Part shown: piece after piece, positions 52,035 through 60,477 of the stretch
Numbering within the stretch: position 1 is the first letter of the stretch
Layout: each line of letters begins with the position of its first letter
Position numbers and translations under genes: made by a program
Assembly (NCBI GenBank): GCA_026004875.1
Contig: BPJZ01000018.1
Location: 1-64,000 of the forward strand
Source of the DNA: Candidatus Poribacteria bacterium
Lineage (GTDB): Bacteria > Poribacteria > WGA-4E > GCA-2687025
Reading direction: 5' to 3'
Length of the DNA stretch: 64,000 nt
Notes under the pieces: generated by a model
Databases searched by the model: none
Seen by the model: the letters and a program-made list of their open reading frames with translations, nothing else
What the model was told of the DNA's origin: nothing

Positions 52035-52108
52035 GGATGGGTTGTGTAGGGAATGTAAAATGTGTAACCTACAAGGGAGTTCTGGCTAAACCTCGAAGGG
52101 GGAAGTTG

Positions 52109-52957
52109 ATGCGATTGCGGTTTACCTTGGAGGCGGCCACAGGCTCGGAGCTGGAGCTCCCTCGTCAGTACAACTCGTTGGTCCAGGGATTTGTTTACCG
52201 ACATTTGGACGGTTGGCTTGCGGAGTTTCTCCACGATCGCGGGGTTCCCGATCCAGAGAGCGAAGCGCGTCGGATGCGGCTGTTCACCTTTTCTCGGTTG
52301 CTTCCGGCGGTCGCGGAAGGCTCCCGATGGCACTTTCGGGGAGAGCGGATTGTCTTTACAGGTCCGGCAGAACTGGTTGTCGCCTCGCCGATGGAGCCGT
52401 TCTTGCGCTCGTTAGCCGAGCGGGTAGTGCTGAGCGGCGGGCTACTGCTTGGAGATCAGGAGGTGCGCTTGCTCAGTGTGGCGGTGGAGCCGCTTCCTGA
52501 GTACACCTCCCCTGTGCGGGTCCACGCCCTCTCGCCGATCACCGTCTACCGAACGCTTCAGGATGCCCAGGGACGGCGGAAGACGTACTACTTTTCCCCG
52601 TTTGAGGACGAGTTTGAAGCGATGCTGGTGAGCAATCTCCAGCGAAAGCTTCGGGCCTGGCGGGCGCTTCAGGGGGTTTTGGGGATTCAAGAAGAGCGGG
52701 ACCGGGGAGAGGAAACCGAGGGACGAATTCGCCGATTACGGGTGAGCCGCCGAGACGAGCACATCGTCCGGTATAAGGGCACCGTCGTCAAGGCCTGGAC
52801 AGGGGTCTATGAGCTGAAACTGCCCCCGGGGTTGTTTCAGATGGCCTTCGACACTGGCCTGGGCGCTAAGAACTCACAGGGCTTTGGGTGTATCGGACTT
52901 TGGGAGCCTGGGCCTCGTGGGGAAGCGAGACAGGCGGAACAGCGGCTGAAGGGCTGA
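52109..52957 (+). CDS. cas6: Cas6 pre-crRNA endoribonuclease
   Basis: A 282-residue RAMP protein that cuts the pre-crRNA within repeats. It has a ferredoxin-like N-terminal half (MRLRFTLEA, ELELPRQYNSLVQGFVYRHL, LFTFSRLLPAV) and the diagnostic C-terminal Gly-rich loop DTGLGAKNSQGFGCIGLW. A His/Tyr/Lys catalytic set is plausible but cannot be fixed by eye. The ATG at 52109 follows AAGGGGGAAG at the right spacing and begins at the family's usual N-terminus; the frame upstream to 52037 is not needed. It is the first gene of the operon, with 25 bases to cas8. Confidence 0.93.
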   Translation: MRLRFTLEAATGSELELPRQYNSLVQGFVYRHLDGWLAEFLHDRGVPDPESEARRMRLFTFSRLLPAVAEGSRWHFRGERIVFTGPAELVVASPMEPFLRSLAERVVLSGGLLLGDQEVRLLSVAVEPLPEYTSPVRVHALSPITVYRTLQDAQGRRKTYYFSPFEDEFEAMLVSNLQRKLRAWRALQGVLGIQEERDRGEETEGRIRRLRVSRRDEHIVRYKGTVVKAWTGVYELKLPPGLFQMAFDTGLGAKNSQGFGCIGLWEPGPRGEARQAEQRLKG

Positions 52958-52982
52958 CTTCCTAGACGGAGGGAAGGGCACC

Positions 52983-53729
52983 GTGCAAGAACACGAAATT
53001 CACCTCTCTTTAGAACGCTCGACTGGCAACTTTTGGGTAGACACAGGCCTTGTAGTACTGGTGCGAGAGTTCGGCGAGGGACGGCACCCGATGAACAGCG
53101 CTTTGGAGCGACTCCGTTCGCGGCTGGTCCAGCCTACCGGAAATAAGGGTGTCTACTACGACCCTGAGACCAGGCAAATTAAGGAATACGATAAGGTAAA
53201 CTGGGTCTATCCAACCAATCTGTTCATCAAGGTTCCAGGTAAATCGGGGGCTAAGAAAGAGATTGACGGTAAAAATTATCCTACTCAACCCCCAGTGTTT
53301 GACCTGAGTATTAAGCTGCGCAAGAACCCCGGACCCTGCGATCTCTGCGGGGAGGAAGCACCGCTTACGGACGCCAAGATGTGGATGTACCCCTTTATCG
53401 TGGACCCAACGAAATTCGGGACGTTCTATCCCGGTACGAAGCGGGGTCTGCAGCTGTGCGCCCGATGCGCGTTGGCGGGCCTTGCGGCCTACTTGGGATG
53501 GCTCTGGAAGGCGCAGGGGAAGGTACTACACTTTTTCGTGTTCCATTCAGAGCTGCGGGAGCTAGAGCGGCTTCATCAAGAGGTTTTAGGCCCCCTCCGG
53601 GTAAGTGGAAAAGGCGGGACGGCACCGGTAGCATTCGCCGGGTCTTATACCCACGAGACGGCGTTAGGTTTACTCCTGCGGCTCTTCCAGCACGTGGAGG
53701 AACCCGATCAGCTTTCGGAGGGACGCTAG
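52983..53729 (+). CDS. cas8b1: Cas8b1/Cst1 Cascade large subunit, N-terminal part
   Basis: 248 residues containing the two CXXC pairs that define the Cst1 family: CDLC (119-122) and CARC (159-162), likely a zinc site. The opening HEIHLSLERSTGNFWVDTGLVVLV and a YPTNLFIKVPGK stretch are also Cst1-like. The frame ends at 53729. A second frame starting at about 53734 continues with the rest of the protein, and the two sum to about 495 residues, normal for one Cst1. I therefore read a single gene with a frameshift near 53700-53730, though true split genes cannot be excluded. The large subunit recognises the PAM in type I Cascade. The start GTG at 52983 follows GAGGGAAGGG. Confidence 0.82.
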   Translation: MQEHEIHLSLERSTGNFWVDTGLVVLVREFGEGRHPMNSALERLRSRLVQPTGNKGVYYDPETRQIKEYDKVNWVYPTNLFIKVPGKSGAKKEIDGKNYPTQPPVFDLSIKLRKNPGPCDLCGEEAPLTDAKMWMYPFIVDPTKFGTFYPGTKRGLQLCARCALAGLAAYLGWLWKAQGKVLHFFVFHSELRELERLHQEVLGPLRVSGKGGTAPVAFAGSYTHETALGLLLRLFQHVEEPDQLSEGR

Positions 53730-53733
53730 CCGT

Positions 53734-54477
53734 TTGTTGGCGGAGCTTCTGGGTGCAGAGGGCTCAGCTCCGCCGGCGCCCATCACGCTCTACGCCGTCA
53801 CGGGCACATCAGGACAGGCGTTCAACATGCAGACGCTCCGCGAGTTCTCCAAGCTTCAACGGTTATACGGACTCTATCAGCGTTGGCTGGAAGTGATTAA
53901 GCGGGAGCTTAGCGAACCGAAGCCTCACCCTCAGCTTGTCCGGATTCTTTCCCAGTTCTGGCAGCAGCAGGGGCAGAGTGCCGAAACCATCTGGCGCGAG
54001 AAGGTTGCGTGGGCGATTCTGGAGTTTGGCGACCCTTTGCCGCCGGTGGAGCAGTTTCTCTACGAAGTGCGGGCAAGAGGGGACAGTCCCCGTCCGTTGG
54101 TACGGGGCTCAATCGAGGTGTTACGCCACTACGTACAGGAGGTGCTCGGGATGCATGAGGATTTTCAACGCGTGCTGGCTGGCTTTGGACATACGCTGGG
54201 CAGAGCGGCTCAGGAGCACAACGAGATGAGCTTGCTTTACGATCTGCGCAACGCCAAGAGCCTCCAGGACTTCTATCGGATGCTCAACGACGCTCAATTT
54301 CGACTCCAAGTTACTGTCCCCGAAGCGTTACTGCGCGTCGAGACGGGCGAGCGGATCGCCGGCGCTCCATGGGTGCGGGTGAAGACGCTGCTGTCCATCT
54401 ACGCAATGAACGCCTATCTGTGGAGAGGCGCACCGCAGCGGGAAGAGGAGAGCGTCACGACAGGAGAGGAGGGCTGA
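53734..54477 (+). CDS. cas8b1: Cas8b1/Cst1 Cascade large subunit, C-terminal part
   Basis: 247 residues, helical, with no clear independent start. The annotated start is a TTG without a good ribosome-binding site, while the same frame is open upstream through about 53695 (RRDASRLLAELLG). Segments such as ITLYAVTGTSGQAFNMQTLREFSKLQRLYGLYQRW, FYRMLNDAQFRLQ and WVRVKTLLSIYAMNAYLW suit the C-terminal half of Cst1-type proteins. In type I-B, such C-terminal helical domains can also be translated separately as a small subunit (Cas11) from an internal start. An independent product here is thus possible. It lies three bases ahead of cas7. Confidence 0.72.
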   Translation: MLAELLGAEGSAPPAPITLYAVTGTSGQAFNMQTLREFSKLQRLYGLYQRWLEVIKRELSEPKPHPQLVRILSQFWQQQGQSAETIWREKVAWAILEFGDPLPPVEQFLYEVRARGDSPRPLVRGSIEVLRHYVQEVLGMHEDFQRVLAGFGHTLGRAAQEHNEMSLLYDLRNAKSLQDFYRMLNDAQFRLQVTVPEALLRVETGERIAGAPWVRVKTLLSIYAMNAYLWRGAPQREEESVTTGEEG

Positions 54478-54480
54478 CCC

Positions 54481-55404
54481 ATGAGCAAAGCTGTTGTCGT
54501 TGGCTACTTGGCAAAGGTCTCAGCAGCGAACGTGAACGCCTCGCACACCGAGGGCAACGTGGTCGTTACCAAAAAGGTAACACTCCCTGACGGGAGCGCG
54601 GTGCCGTACATCTCCGGCCAGGCACTGCGGCGAATGTTACGCGACCGAATGGAGGACTTGGGCTATCAACTTTCTGAGCCGTTCGCGAAGGTGAGCAAGC
54701 AGGAGGTCACGCCTCCGGTGCGCCCCTGGGAGTTCGTTGACGAGGATCTCTTTGGATATCTGGACCCCTCGGGAGGACGACGGCGGACGTCCCCGGTGCG
54801 CGTCTCGGCAGCGGTGGGGCTCTTCCCATTTCCGGGCGACCGGGATCTGGGCACGCGCTCCTTTGAGCGCTTCGGGGAGGCGATGTCCGCAGGGGGCAAC
54901 ATGTTCGAGACCGAGCTTTACTCGAATCTTTTCCGGGGCACCTTGCTGGTGGAGCTGGACCGTGTGGGGGTCTTCAGGGCCCTTGAGACCGGCGAGAAGG
55001 AGGAGCGAACTCTTTCTGCCGAGGAGCGTCGGAAGCGGCTGCAGACGCTTCTGGAGGCACTCAATCTCCTCTGGGGTGGGGGACGCACAGCACGGATGCT
55101 GACGGACCTCTCGCCCAGGTTCCTCGTCTACGCCCGGCTCAAGGTGAAGCATCCGATTTTTTTAGAGGCGCTCTCAGCCAGTTACGAGGGCGGCCGGTAT
55201 GTTCTGGAGCTAGAGCCGCTCGTAAGCGCACTGGAGAAGTCTTGCGACTACCGAGAGGAAACGATCTTTGGGATCGAGCCAAGTGTGTTCCACAATGAAA
55301 CCGAAATCCGCGAAGCGCTGGGTTCTCACGGAGAGGTGCTCTCCGTGCACCAGGCGATCCAGCGGGCGAAGGGAGACGTAGAGGCGTTATGGAGCCAGTC
55401 CTGA
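54481..55404 (+). CDS. cas7: Cas7 Cascade backbone (Cst2/DevR family)
   Basis: A 307-residue RAMP protein that polymerises along the crRNA. It opens VVVGYLAKVSAANVNASHTEGNVVVTKKVTLPDGSAVPYISGQALRRMLRDRM, which is the Cst2/DevR signature. VSAAVGLFPFPGDRDLGTRSFERFG and NMFETELYSNLFRGTLLVELDRVGVF follow. The ATG at 54481 comes right after the cas8 stop. Its 3' end overlaps cas5 by 16 bases. Confidence 0.95.
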   Translation: MSKAVVVGYLAKVSAANVNASHTEGNVVVTKKVTLPDGSAVPYISGQALRRMLRDRMEDLGYQLSEPFAKVSKQEVTPPVRPWEFVDEDLFGYLDPSGGRRRTSPVRVSAAVGLFPFPGDRDLGTRSFERFGEAMSAGGNMFETELYSNLFRGTLLVELDRVGVFRALETGEKEERTLSAEERRKRLQTLLEALNLLWGGGRTARMLTDLSPRFLVYARLKVKHPIFLEALSASYEGGRYVLELEPLVSALEKSCDYREETIFGIEPSVFHNETEIREALGSHGEVLSVHQAIQRAKGDVEALWSQS

Positions 55405-56108
55405 TCGTCACCGTTCAAGGACCGGTAGCCTCCTTCCGACGGCCCCTGGACCATAACTATCAACGCACGTTCCCAATGCCGCCGCCGACGACCCTCAAGG
55501 GCATTGCTGGAGCGGCGCTAGGGTTGTCGGATCGGGAGCTGTGGAGGCCCAAAAGTCCGGTGCACCGGCTTAGAGTTTCGGTCTGGATGGAGTCCACACC
55601 GGGGCGCGCTCGCGATCTCTGGACGGTGCTCAAGGTCGCAGGTTCTACCATTAAGGCTCGTTCTCCCTACTTCCGGGAGCTGCTGTTTTTCACGCGCTAC
55701 ACGCTCCTTTACGGCGGAGAACGGGCGCTCTTGGAGGAACTTGAGCGGGCGTTTTGGGATCCAGCATATCCGCTTTCGCTGGGGCGGGAGGACGAGCTGC
55801 TTTGGGTAGAGGGAGTTCGCCTGGTCGAAGCTCAGCCCGGCAAGCCGCGCTTTCGGGGCACTCTCCTTCCTGGGGACGTCAGGCCCAGTGCGCGCCTGGT
55901 TTCCTTGGAGCCTGGTGTTACCTTTGAACCTCCGATCGTGGAGACCCTTCCTCTCGCCTTTGCCGTGGACGCTCGAGGCGTTCGCCGCCCTGAGGCTTCC
56001 ATGCCTGTGAGCTTTCTGTCCTTGGGTGTGGAGCTGGAGGTGCCGGGGCTTACGGCGTGGGAGTGGGAGGGAAGAGCATGGGCGTGGATTGGATCCGGGG
56101 GTGAATAG
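55389..56108 (+). CDS. cas5: Cas5 Cascade subunit (Cas5t-like)
   Basis: A 239-residue RAMP protein that binds the crRNA 5' handle. Family features: VTVQGPVASFRRPLDHNYQRTFPMPPPTTLKGIAGAALGLSDRELW, i.e. the Cas5 N-terminal strand with a P-P-P-T-T-L-K-G-I-A segment, then a beta-rich C-terminus (TFEPPIVETLPLAFAVD). It starts inside the cas7 3' end (16-base overlap), and its stop overlaps the cas3 GTG by one base. Confidence 0.95.
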   Translation: MEPVLIVTVQGPVASFRRPLDHNYQRTFPMPPPTTLKGIAGAALGLSDRELWRPKSPVHRLRVSVWMESTPGRARDLWTVLKVAGSTIKARSPYFRELLFFTRYTLLYGGERALLEELERAFWDPAYPLSLGREDELLWVEGVRLVEAQPGKPRFRGTLLPGDVRPSARLVSLEPGVTFEPPIVETLPLAFAVDARGVRRPEASMPVSFLSLGVELEVPGLTAWEWEGRAWAWIGSGGE

Positions 56109-58297
56109 TGGTGCTCCTTGCCAAACCTGACGTCTCTTTGATCGATCACCTGGCCGAAGTTACCCGACTCGGGGCGGCGATCGCGGATCGTCTGGGGCTT
56201 TCTGCGCCCCTGCGCACGAAGGCGCTGGTGGCCTGTGCTCTGCACGACGTTGGGAAGGCCACTCGGGACTTTCAAGAGTATATCCGCGGGCGACAGAAGA
56301 GGGCTTACCCTCACGCCCTCGCCTCGCTTCCGTTTGTATTGCTTCTGGAAGGACTGCTGAATCGAGGGATGGGGTTAGTGTCACCCCGCTCCCAGTATGA
56401 GGCAACGGCCGCTGTGCTCACTCACCACTCACCGCTGAGCCCGGAGCTGTACAAGGGCTATGAGAGGCCCGACTACGAACCAACTTTAGAGCCATTGCTC
56501 CAGGCTGTCTGGCAGCTCCTGCGGGAGGTCGGCGTGGCGGAACTACCCCCAGTGGAACACTTTTGGCAACACGTCCAGGGCCTGATGAACGATTCGCCCT
56601 CTGCGCTGCTCGATGGGGTTCAGAACACCAATGAAGGGAGGAGAAGTCTCCGCGGGGTTCTTCAGGGCCTCCCACCAGAGGACTTCGCTTGTGTCAAATC
56701 GGTGTTGCATTTAGCGGACTGGCTCGTCTCGGCGAAGCAGTCGAAACCGCAGGTGCTGTTTCTGACCGATGGACGCTCAGCAGTTGCACGGCACCTGGAA
56801 GGGCTGAACGCTCCTCTCCGGTGGTTTCAACGGGCGGCACAGCGGGCGGCAGAATCGGAAGTCCTCTGGCTTCGGGCGCCAACGGGCACGGGCAAGACGG
56901 AGGCACTTTTGCTCTGGGCAGGTGGGACAGATCGACTCATTTATCTTCTCCCCACACAAGCGACAACAAACGCTATGTGGCGTCGGCTCCGTCGCATCTA
57001 CGGCGATGAAATTGTGGGAATCGCTCACGGTCGCGCCGCGTACATGTTGCAGAAGGCGTCGGACGAAGATCCCTTGGACGCACGGCTTTTCGGCTCGGTT
57101 TTCGCCAAACCCGTTGTGGTGGCAACTCTGGATCAGTACCTGTTAGCCCATCTCAATGGACGGCACTGGGAGGAGCGACGTGCCCTTGCTCGCCGAGCGA
57201 CGGTCGTGTTGGACGAGGTCCACGCCTATGAGCCTTATACGTTGGGGTTGTTGTTGGCAGCCCTTGAGCGCGAGCGGCCGGCACGGTTGGCCCTGGCCAG
57301 CGCCACGCTTCCGGAGCCACTATTGCGGCTCTTCCCCAGTGGACGGCTTATTGAGGCCGAATCGGAGCTTTGGCAGCGCCGGCGCCATCGATTGGAGCTG
57401 CGCGAAGGATCGCTCTTGGAAGAGGGAGTCACGGAGGCGATTCAAGCGGCACAGGCAGGCCGGTCGGTACTTGTGGTTGCCAACACCGTCCGCGATGCGC
57501 AGGCCTTCTACGGACAGGTTCGGGAGAGGGGCTGGGAACAGCTGGAGCTGCTCCATGCTCGTTTCGTCTTTCGAGATCGGCAGGAGAAGGAGGCCCGCGT
57601 CTCATGTCCGGTACCGGGAATGATCTTTGTCGCTACCCAAGTTGTAGAGGTGAGTTTGGACATCTCCTATGATGTGCTGGTCACGGAGCTTGCCCCAGTG
57701 GACGCCCTCGTGCAGCGTATGGGGCGGGTTAACCGTCGAGGGGAGAGCTCGTCGGCACCGGTCTGGATCTACCGCCGGTGGTCCGAAGGTGCCCGGCGCA
57801 TTTACGGGGAGGAGCTGCTCGAGTGGAGTGCAGAAATTCTTGCGAGGCTTCCTTTGGAGCCCGCCGATCTCGACTTGGCGGACGCGACACACCAACTTTA
57901 CGAGCGCGCCGTGTTGACTGAGGGTTGGAGAGGAGAGCTCGCCCTGGGGCAGGAGACGTTGAACTCTGTACAACGCGCGCTTGGCTGTTACACAATTGAT
58001 CTCTCCGACGAGGCGCTGCGGGAGCGCTTTACGGCGCGACGGGGCATGGTGACCGTGGAGGTGCTCCCGGAGCGATTTTTGGAAGAGGCGTGTGGCCTTA
58101 AGAAGCAAGGCGAGGGCTGGAAGCTTGTGGAGCTTCTGGTGCCCGTGCCTCTCTGGTGGTTTCGGCAGTTCCCGGAGAAGTTCTCCCCGATCTCGGATTT
58201 AGGGCTGGTGGTGGCGGAGCTCCCGTACACCGAGCTGGGTCTTTCAGCACCTGTTGGGGGAGATAGCGTCCACACGTCCCAGCCGGCGATATGGTAG
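56108..58297 (+). CDS. cas3: Cas3 nuclease-helicase (HD plus SF2 helicase)
   Basis: A 729-residue effector that unwinds and degrades DNA recruited by Cascade. The N-terminal HD domain has LIDHLAEV, ALHDVGKA (His46-Asp47) and VLTHHSPL. The helicase core has Walker A LRAPTGTGKTEALL (about residue 257), the DEVH box VVLDEVHAYEP (about 367), ASATLPEPLL, VATQVVEVSLDI and motif VI LVQRMGRVNRRGE (about 536). All catalytic motifs are intact. The start is GTG at 56108, overlapping the cas5 stop; cas4 follows 12 bases later. Confidence 0.97.
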   Translation: MVLLAKPDVSLIDHLAEVTRLGAAIADRLGLSAPLRTKALVACALHDVGKATRDFQEYIRGRQKRAYPHALASLPFVLLLEGLLNRGMGLVSPRSQYEATAAVLTHHSPLSPELYKGYERPDYEPTLEPLLQAVWQLLREVGVAELPPVEHFWQHVQGLMNDSPSALLDGVQNTNEGRRSLRGVLQGLPPEDFACVKSVLHLADWLVSAKQSKPQVLFLTDGRSAVARHLEGLNAPLRWFQRAAQRAAESEVLWLRAPTGTGKTEALLLWAGGTDRLIYLLPTQATTNAMWRRLRRIYGDEIVGIAHGRAAYMLQKASDEDPLDARLFGSVFAKPVVVATLDQYLLAHLNGRHWEERRALARRATVVLDEVHAYEPYTLGLLLAALERERPARLALASATLPEPLLRLFPSGRLIEAESELWQRRRHRLELREGSLLEEGVTEAIQAAQAGRSVLVVANTVRDAQAFYGQVRERGWEQLELLHARFVFRDRQEKEARVSCPVPGMIFVATQVVEVSLDISYDVLVTELAPVDALVQRMGRVNRRGESSSAPVWIYRRWSEGARRIYGEELLEWSAEILARLPLEPADLDLADATHQLYERAVLTEGWRGELALGQETLNSVQRALGCYTIDLSDEALRERFTARRGMVTVEVLPERFLEEACGLKKQGEGWKLVELLVPVPLWWFRQFPEKFSPISDLGLVVAELPYTELGLSAPVGGDSVHTSQPAIW

Positions 58298-58309
58298 AGG
58301 GAAACAACC

Positions 58310-58864
58310 ATGGAGCGGGTGACGGGGACGTTGGTTCACTACGCCAAGGTCTGTCCTCGAAAGGTGTGGCTGATGGCTCACGAGTTGGGACCCGACGAGG
58401 ATCATCCACTGCTGGAGCTGGGCCGCTTCTTAGGGGAGCGAGCCTACCCAAGGGAGCGGTTGCGCCGCGTGGCTTTACCAGGGATGGTCCTCGACTGGGT
58501 GCGTTCTGAGGCGCGCGAGGGAGGGGAAGAGCTCCTGGTGGTCGAGGTGAAGAAGTCTGCTCGCCTGTTGGAGGCCTCTCGACTTCAGCTCCTCTTTTAC
58601 CTGCAGCGCCTGGAGGAACACGGCATAGCAGCCCGAGGCGAGGTGAGGATCCCTCAGGAACACCGACGCTTCCCGGTGGAGTTGACCTCCCAGGCACGGG
58701 AGGAGCTCATGAAGATCGTTGCCGAAGTTTTGGCCCTTTGCCGGCGACCTCTTCCCCCGCCTCCACACTGGATTGGCCACTGTCGTGGCTGTGCTTACAC
58801 CGAGTTTTGCTGGGCCGAACTCGACTTCGAGGGCGAAGAAGCTAACGAAGGCGATGAAACGTAG
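58310..58864 (+). CDS. cas4: Cas4 nuclease of the spacer-acquisition module
   Basis: A 184-residue RecB-like protein. The Fe-S cluster Cys are KVCPRK near residue 15 and, at the C-terminus, HCRGCAYTEFCW (three Cys). The nuclease core has VLDWVRSE (Asp) and LLVVEVKKSA (ExK), followed by LQLLFYLQRLEEHG. In type I-B, Cas4 works with Cas1-Cas2 to trim prespacers and fix PAM and orientation. It is short but has all motifs. It overlaps cas1 by 11 bases. Confidence 0.95.
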   Translation: MERVTGTLVHYAKVCPRKVWLMAHELGPDEDHPLLELGRFLGERAYPRERLRRVALPGMVLDWVRSEAREGGEELLVVEVKKSARLLEASRLQLLFYLQRLEEHGIAARGEVRIPQEHRRFPVELTSQAREELMKIVAEVLALCRRPLPPPPHWIGHCRGCAYTEFCWAELDFEGEEANEGDET

Positions 58865-59885
58865 CCTCTACATCTTTCAGGGTGGGACGCTCCGGCGCAA
58901 GCAGAACACCCTTTGTCTAGAATGGCCAGCTTCGGGTTCCCCATCTGAGCCGGACTCCGGGACAGAACGCAAATACCTGCCTGTTGAGCAAGTAGGCGAG
59001 ATTCACCTGTTTGGAACGGTCACACTCAACACCAAGCTGCTCGAATTTCTCAGTCGACAGGAGATCTCCGTTCACGTTTACAGCCGTCGTGGATACTATA
59101 TGGGGTCCTTTTACCCTCGAGAGCATTACAACTCCGGCTATCTTACGCTCAAGCAGGCGGAGTGTTATTTGGATTCCGAGCGGCGGGTGGATTTGGCGCG
59201 GCGGTTTGTGGAGGGGGCGTTGCTGAACCTGGGCGCCGTGCTCCGTTACTACCAGAATCGAGGAAAACGGGAGGAGCTTGAGCCGATCGTTCAGGCAATC
59301 GAGGCACAACGAGAACGGCTGCCGGAGATTGGCGATGTTGAGCAACTGATGCAGGCGGAGGGACAGGCCCGCGAGGTTTATTACTCGGCGTTTGATCGGA
59401 TTCTCCAGAACGAGGCGTTTGCCTTTGAAGGGCGCAGTCGGCGACCGCCGGAGAATCGGCTCAACGCGTTGCTCTCCTTTGGAAATAGTCTCCTGTATAC
59501 GACGGTCCTGGCGGAGATTTACAAGACGCACCTGGATCCTCGGATCGGATTTCTCCACGCGACCAACTACCGTCGGTTTACGCTAAACCTGGACGTGGCG
59601 GAGGTCTTCAAGCCGATCCTGGTGGACCGGCTGTTGTTCGGTCTGATTCAGCGACGACGGATTCAGGCGAAGCACTTTGAAGAGGCGCTGGAAGGGGTCT
59701 ATCTCAACGAACAGGGGCGGCGTCTCTTTGTGGAAGCGTGGGAGGAGCGGCTTCAGACGACGCTGTACCATCGAGGACTGGGCCGAAACGTCTCCTACCG
59801 GCGGCTGATTCGACTGGAGCTGTATAAGATTGAGAAGCACCTGATCGGCGAACGGGAATATCGTCCGTTTCGGAGCCGCTGGTAG
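58854..59885 (+). CDS. cas1: Cas1 spacer integrase
   Basis: A 343-residue metal-dependent integrase. It starts at the ATG at 58854 (MKRSLYIFQGGTLRRKQNTL), inside the cas4 end. The longer open frame from 58719 is cas4 antiframe. The metal ligands are visible: PPENRLNALLSFGNSLLYT (Glu), RIGFLHATNYRR (His) and LNLDVAEVFKPILVDRLLF (Asp). The N-terminal part has the expected GEIHLFGTVTLNTKLLEFLSRQEISVHVY. Its length is normal. cas2 follows 13 bases later. Confidence 0.97.
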   Translation: MKRSLYIFQGGTLRRKQNTLCLEWPASGSPSEPDSGTERKYLPVEQVGEIHLFGTVTLNTKLLEFLSRQEISVHVYSRRGYYMGSFYPREHYNSGYLTLKQAECYLDSERRVDLARRFVEGALLNLGAVLRYYQNRGKREELEPIVQAIEAQRERLPEIGDVEQLMQAEGQAREVYYSAFDRILQNEAFAFEGRSRRPPENRLNALLSFGNSLLYTTVLAEIYKTHLDPRIGFLHATNYRRFTLNLDVAEVFKPILVDRLLFGLIQRRRIQAKHFEEALEGVYLNEQGRRLFVEAWEERLQTTLYHRGLGRNVSYRRLIRLELYKIEKHLIGEREYRPFRSRW

Positions 59886-59898
59886 GGGAGACCCCTCG

Positions 59899-60162
59899 GT
59901 GTACGTGATTCTAGTCTACGATGTGGGGGTCAAGCGGGTGGCGGAGGTGTTGAAGATCGGGCGCCGTTATCTGACCTGGGTGCAGAATTCTGTCCTCGAG
60001 GGCGAGTTGACCTGGTCCCAGCTTACTCGGCTTCAAGAAGAGGTTCTCCAAGTGATTGATGAGGAAGAGGACAGCGTGCTGTTCTACGTGTTGCGCTCCC
60101 GCCGATGGATGGAGCGCCAGCAGTTTGGGCGCGAGAAGGGCGCCCCGGATTGGATCGTTTAG
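59899..60162 (+). CDS. cas2: Cas2 adaptation protein
   Basis: An 87-residue protein, normal length. It begins MYVILVYDVGVKRVAEVLKIGRRYLTWVQNSVLEGELT, with the conserved Asp in VYDV, and ends DSVLFYVLRSRRWMERQQFGREKG. It forms the core dimer of the Cas1-Cas2 integrase. The start is GTG at 59899. It is the last gene of the continuous cas operon. Confidence 0.97.
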   Translation: MYVILVYDVGVKRVAEVLKIGRRYLTWVQNSVLEGELTWSQLTRLQEEVLQVIDEEEDSVLFYVLRSRRWMERQQFGREKGAPDWIV

Positions 60163-60477
60163 GCCTTCCGATCTCTGTTGAGGGCCTCCTTGCGCCGTGA
60201 GGGGTTAAGGAATCTCTCATCCTCCGTAAAGGGAGCGAAGGAGATGTTGATCGTAAGCGGAGTCGCAGGAGTGACGGTCGTGCGAGGACTGGAGTTTAAT
60301 TGCGATCGCTCCGGTTCTACGGACGGTCTTCGATAACTCCAGACGTCTAGAAGTGATCATCAGCGGCGCTCGGAGAGGAATGAAGGAGCTCGAATGGACG
60401 GCCGGCAGGGGAATGGAACCGGGCCTTCTTAACTGACAGAAGGCCTTCTAGGAGTCTCTCTAAGGGGGGACGAAGAA
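60163..60477. other. 315-base interval between cas2 and csx1
   Basis: No coding frame is supported. Near its end a hairpin, GGCCTTCT (60423-60430), loop TAACTGAC and AGAAGGCC (60439-60446), lies 31 bases upstream of the csx1 start. It is followed by TTCTAGG, not a T-run, so it may be an attenuator, operator or weak terminator. An AT-rich spot at 60296-60303 (TTTAATTG) could be part of a promoter. The gap suggests csx1 is expressed separately from the cas operon. Confidence 0.5.

Noticed and set aside
52046-52090. Possible degenerate CRISPR repeat before cas6 (CCTAC..AGGGA..AAAC)
   Set aside because: Only short blocks match and gaps are needed; far weaker than the 61836 element.
52958-52982. 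A CreTA-type toxin-antitoxin RNA between cas6 and cas8
   Set aside because: The gap is only 25 bases, too short to hold one.
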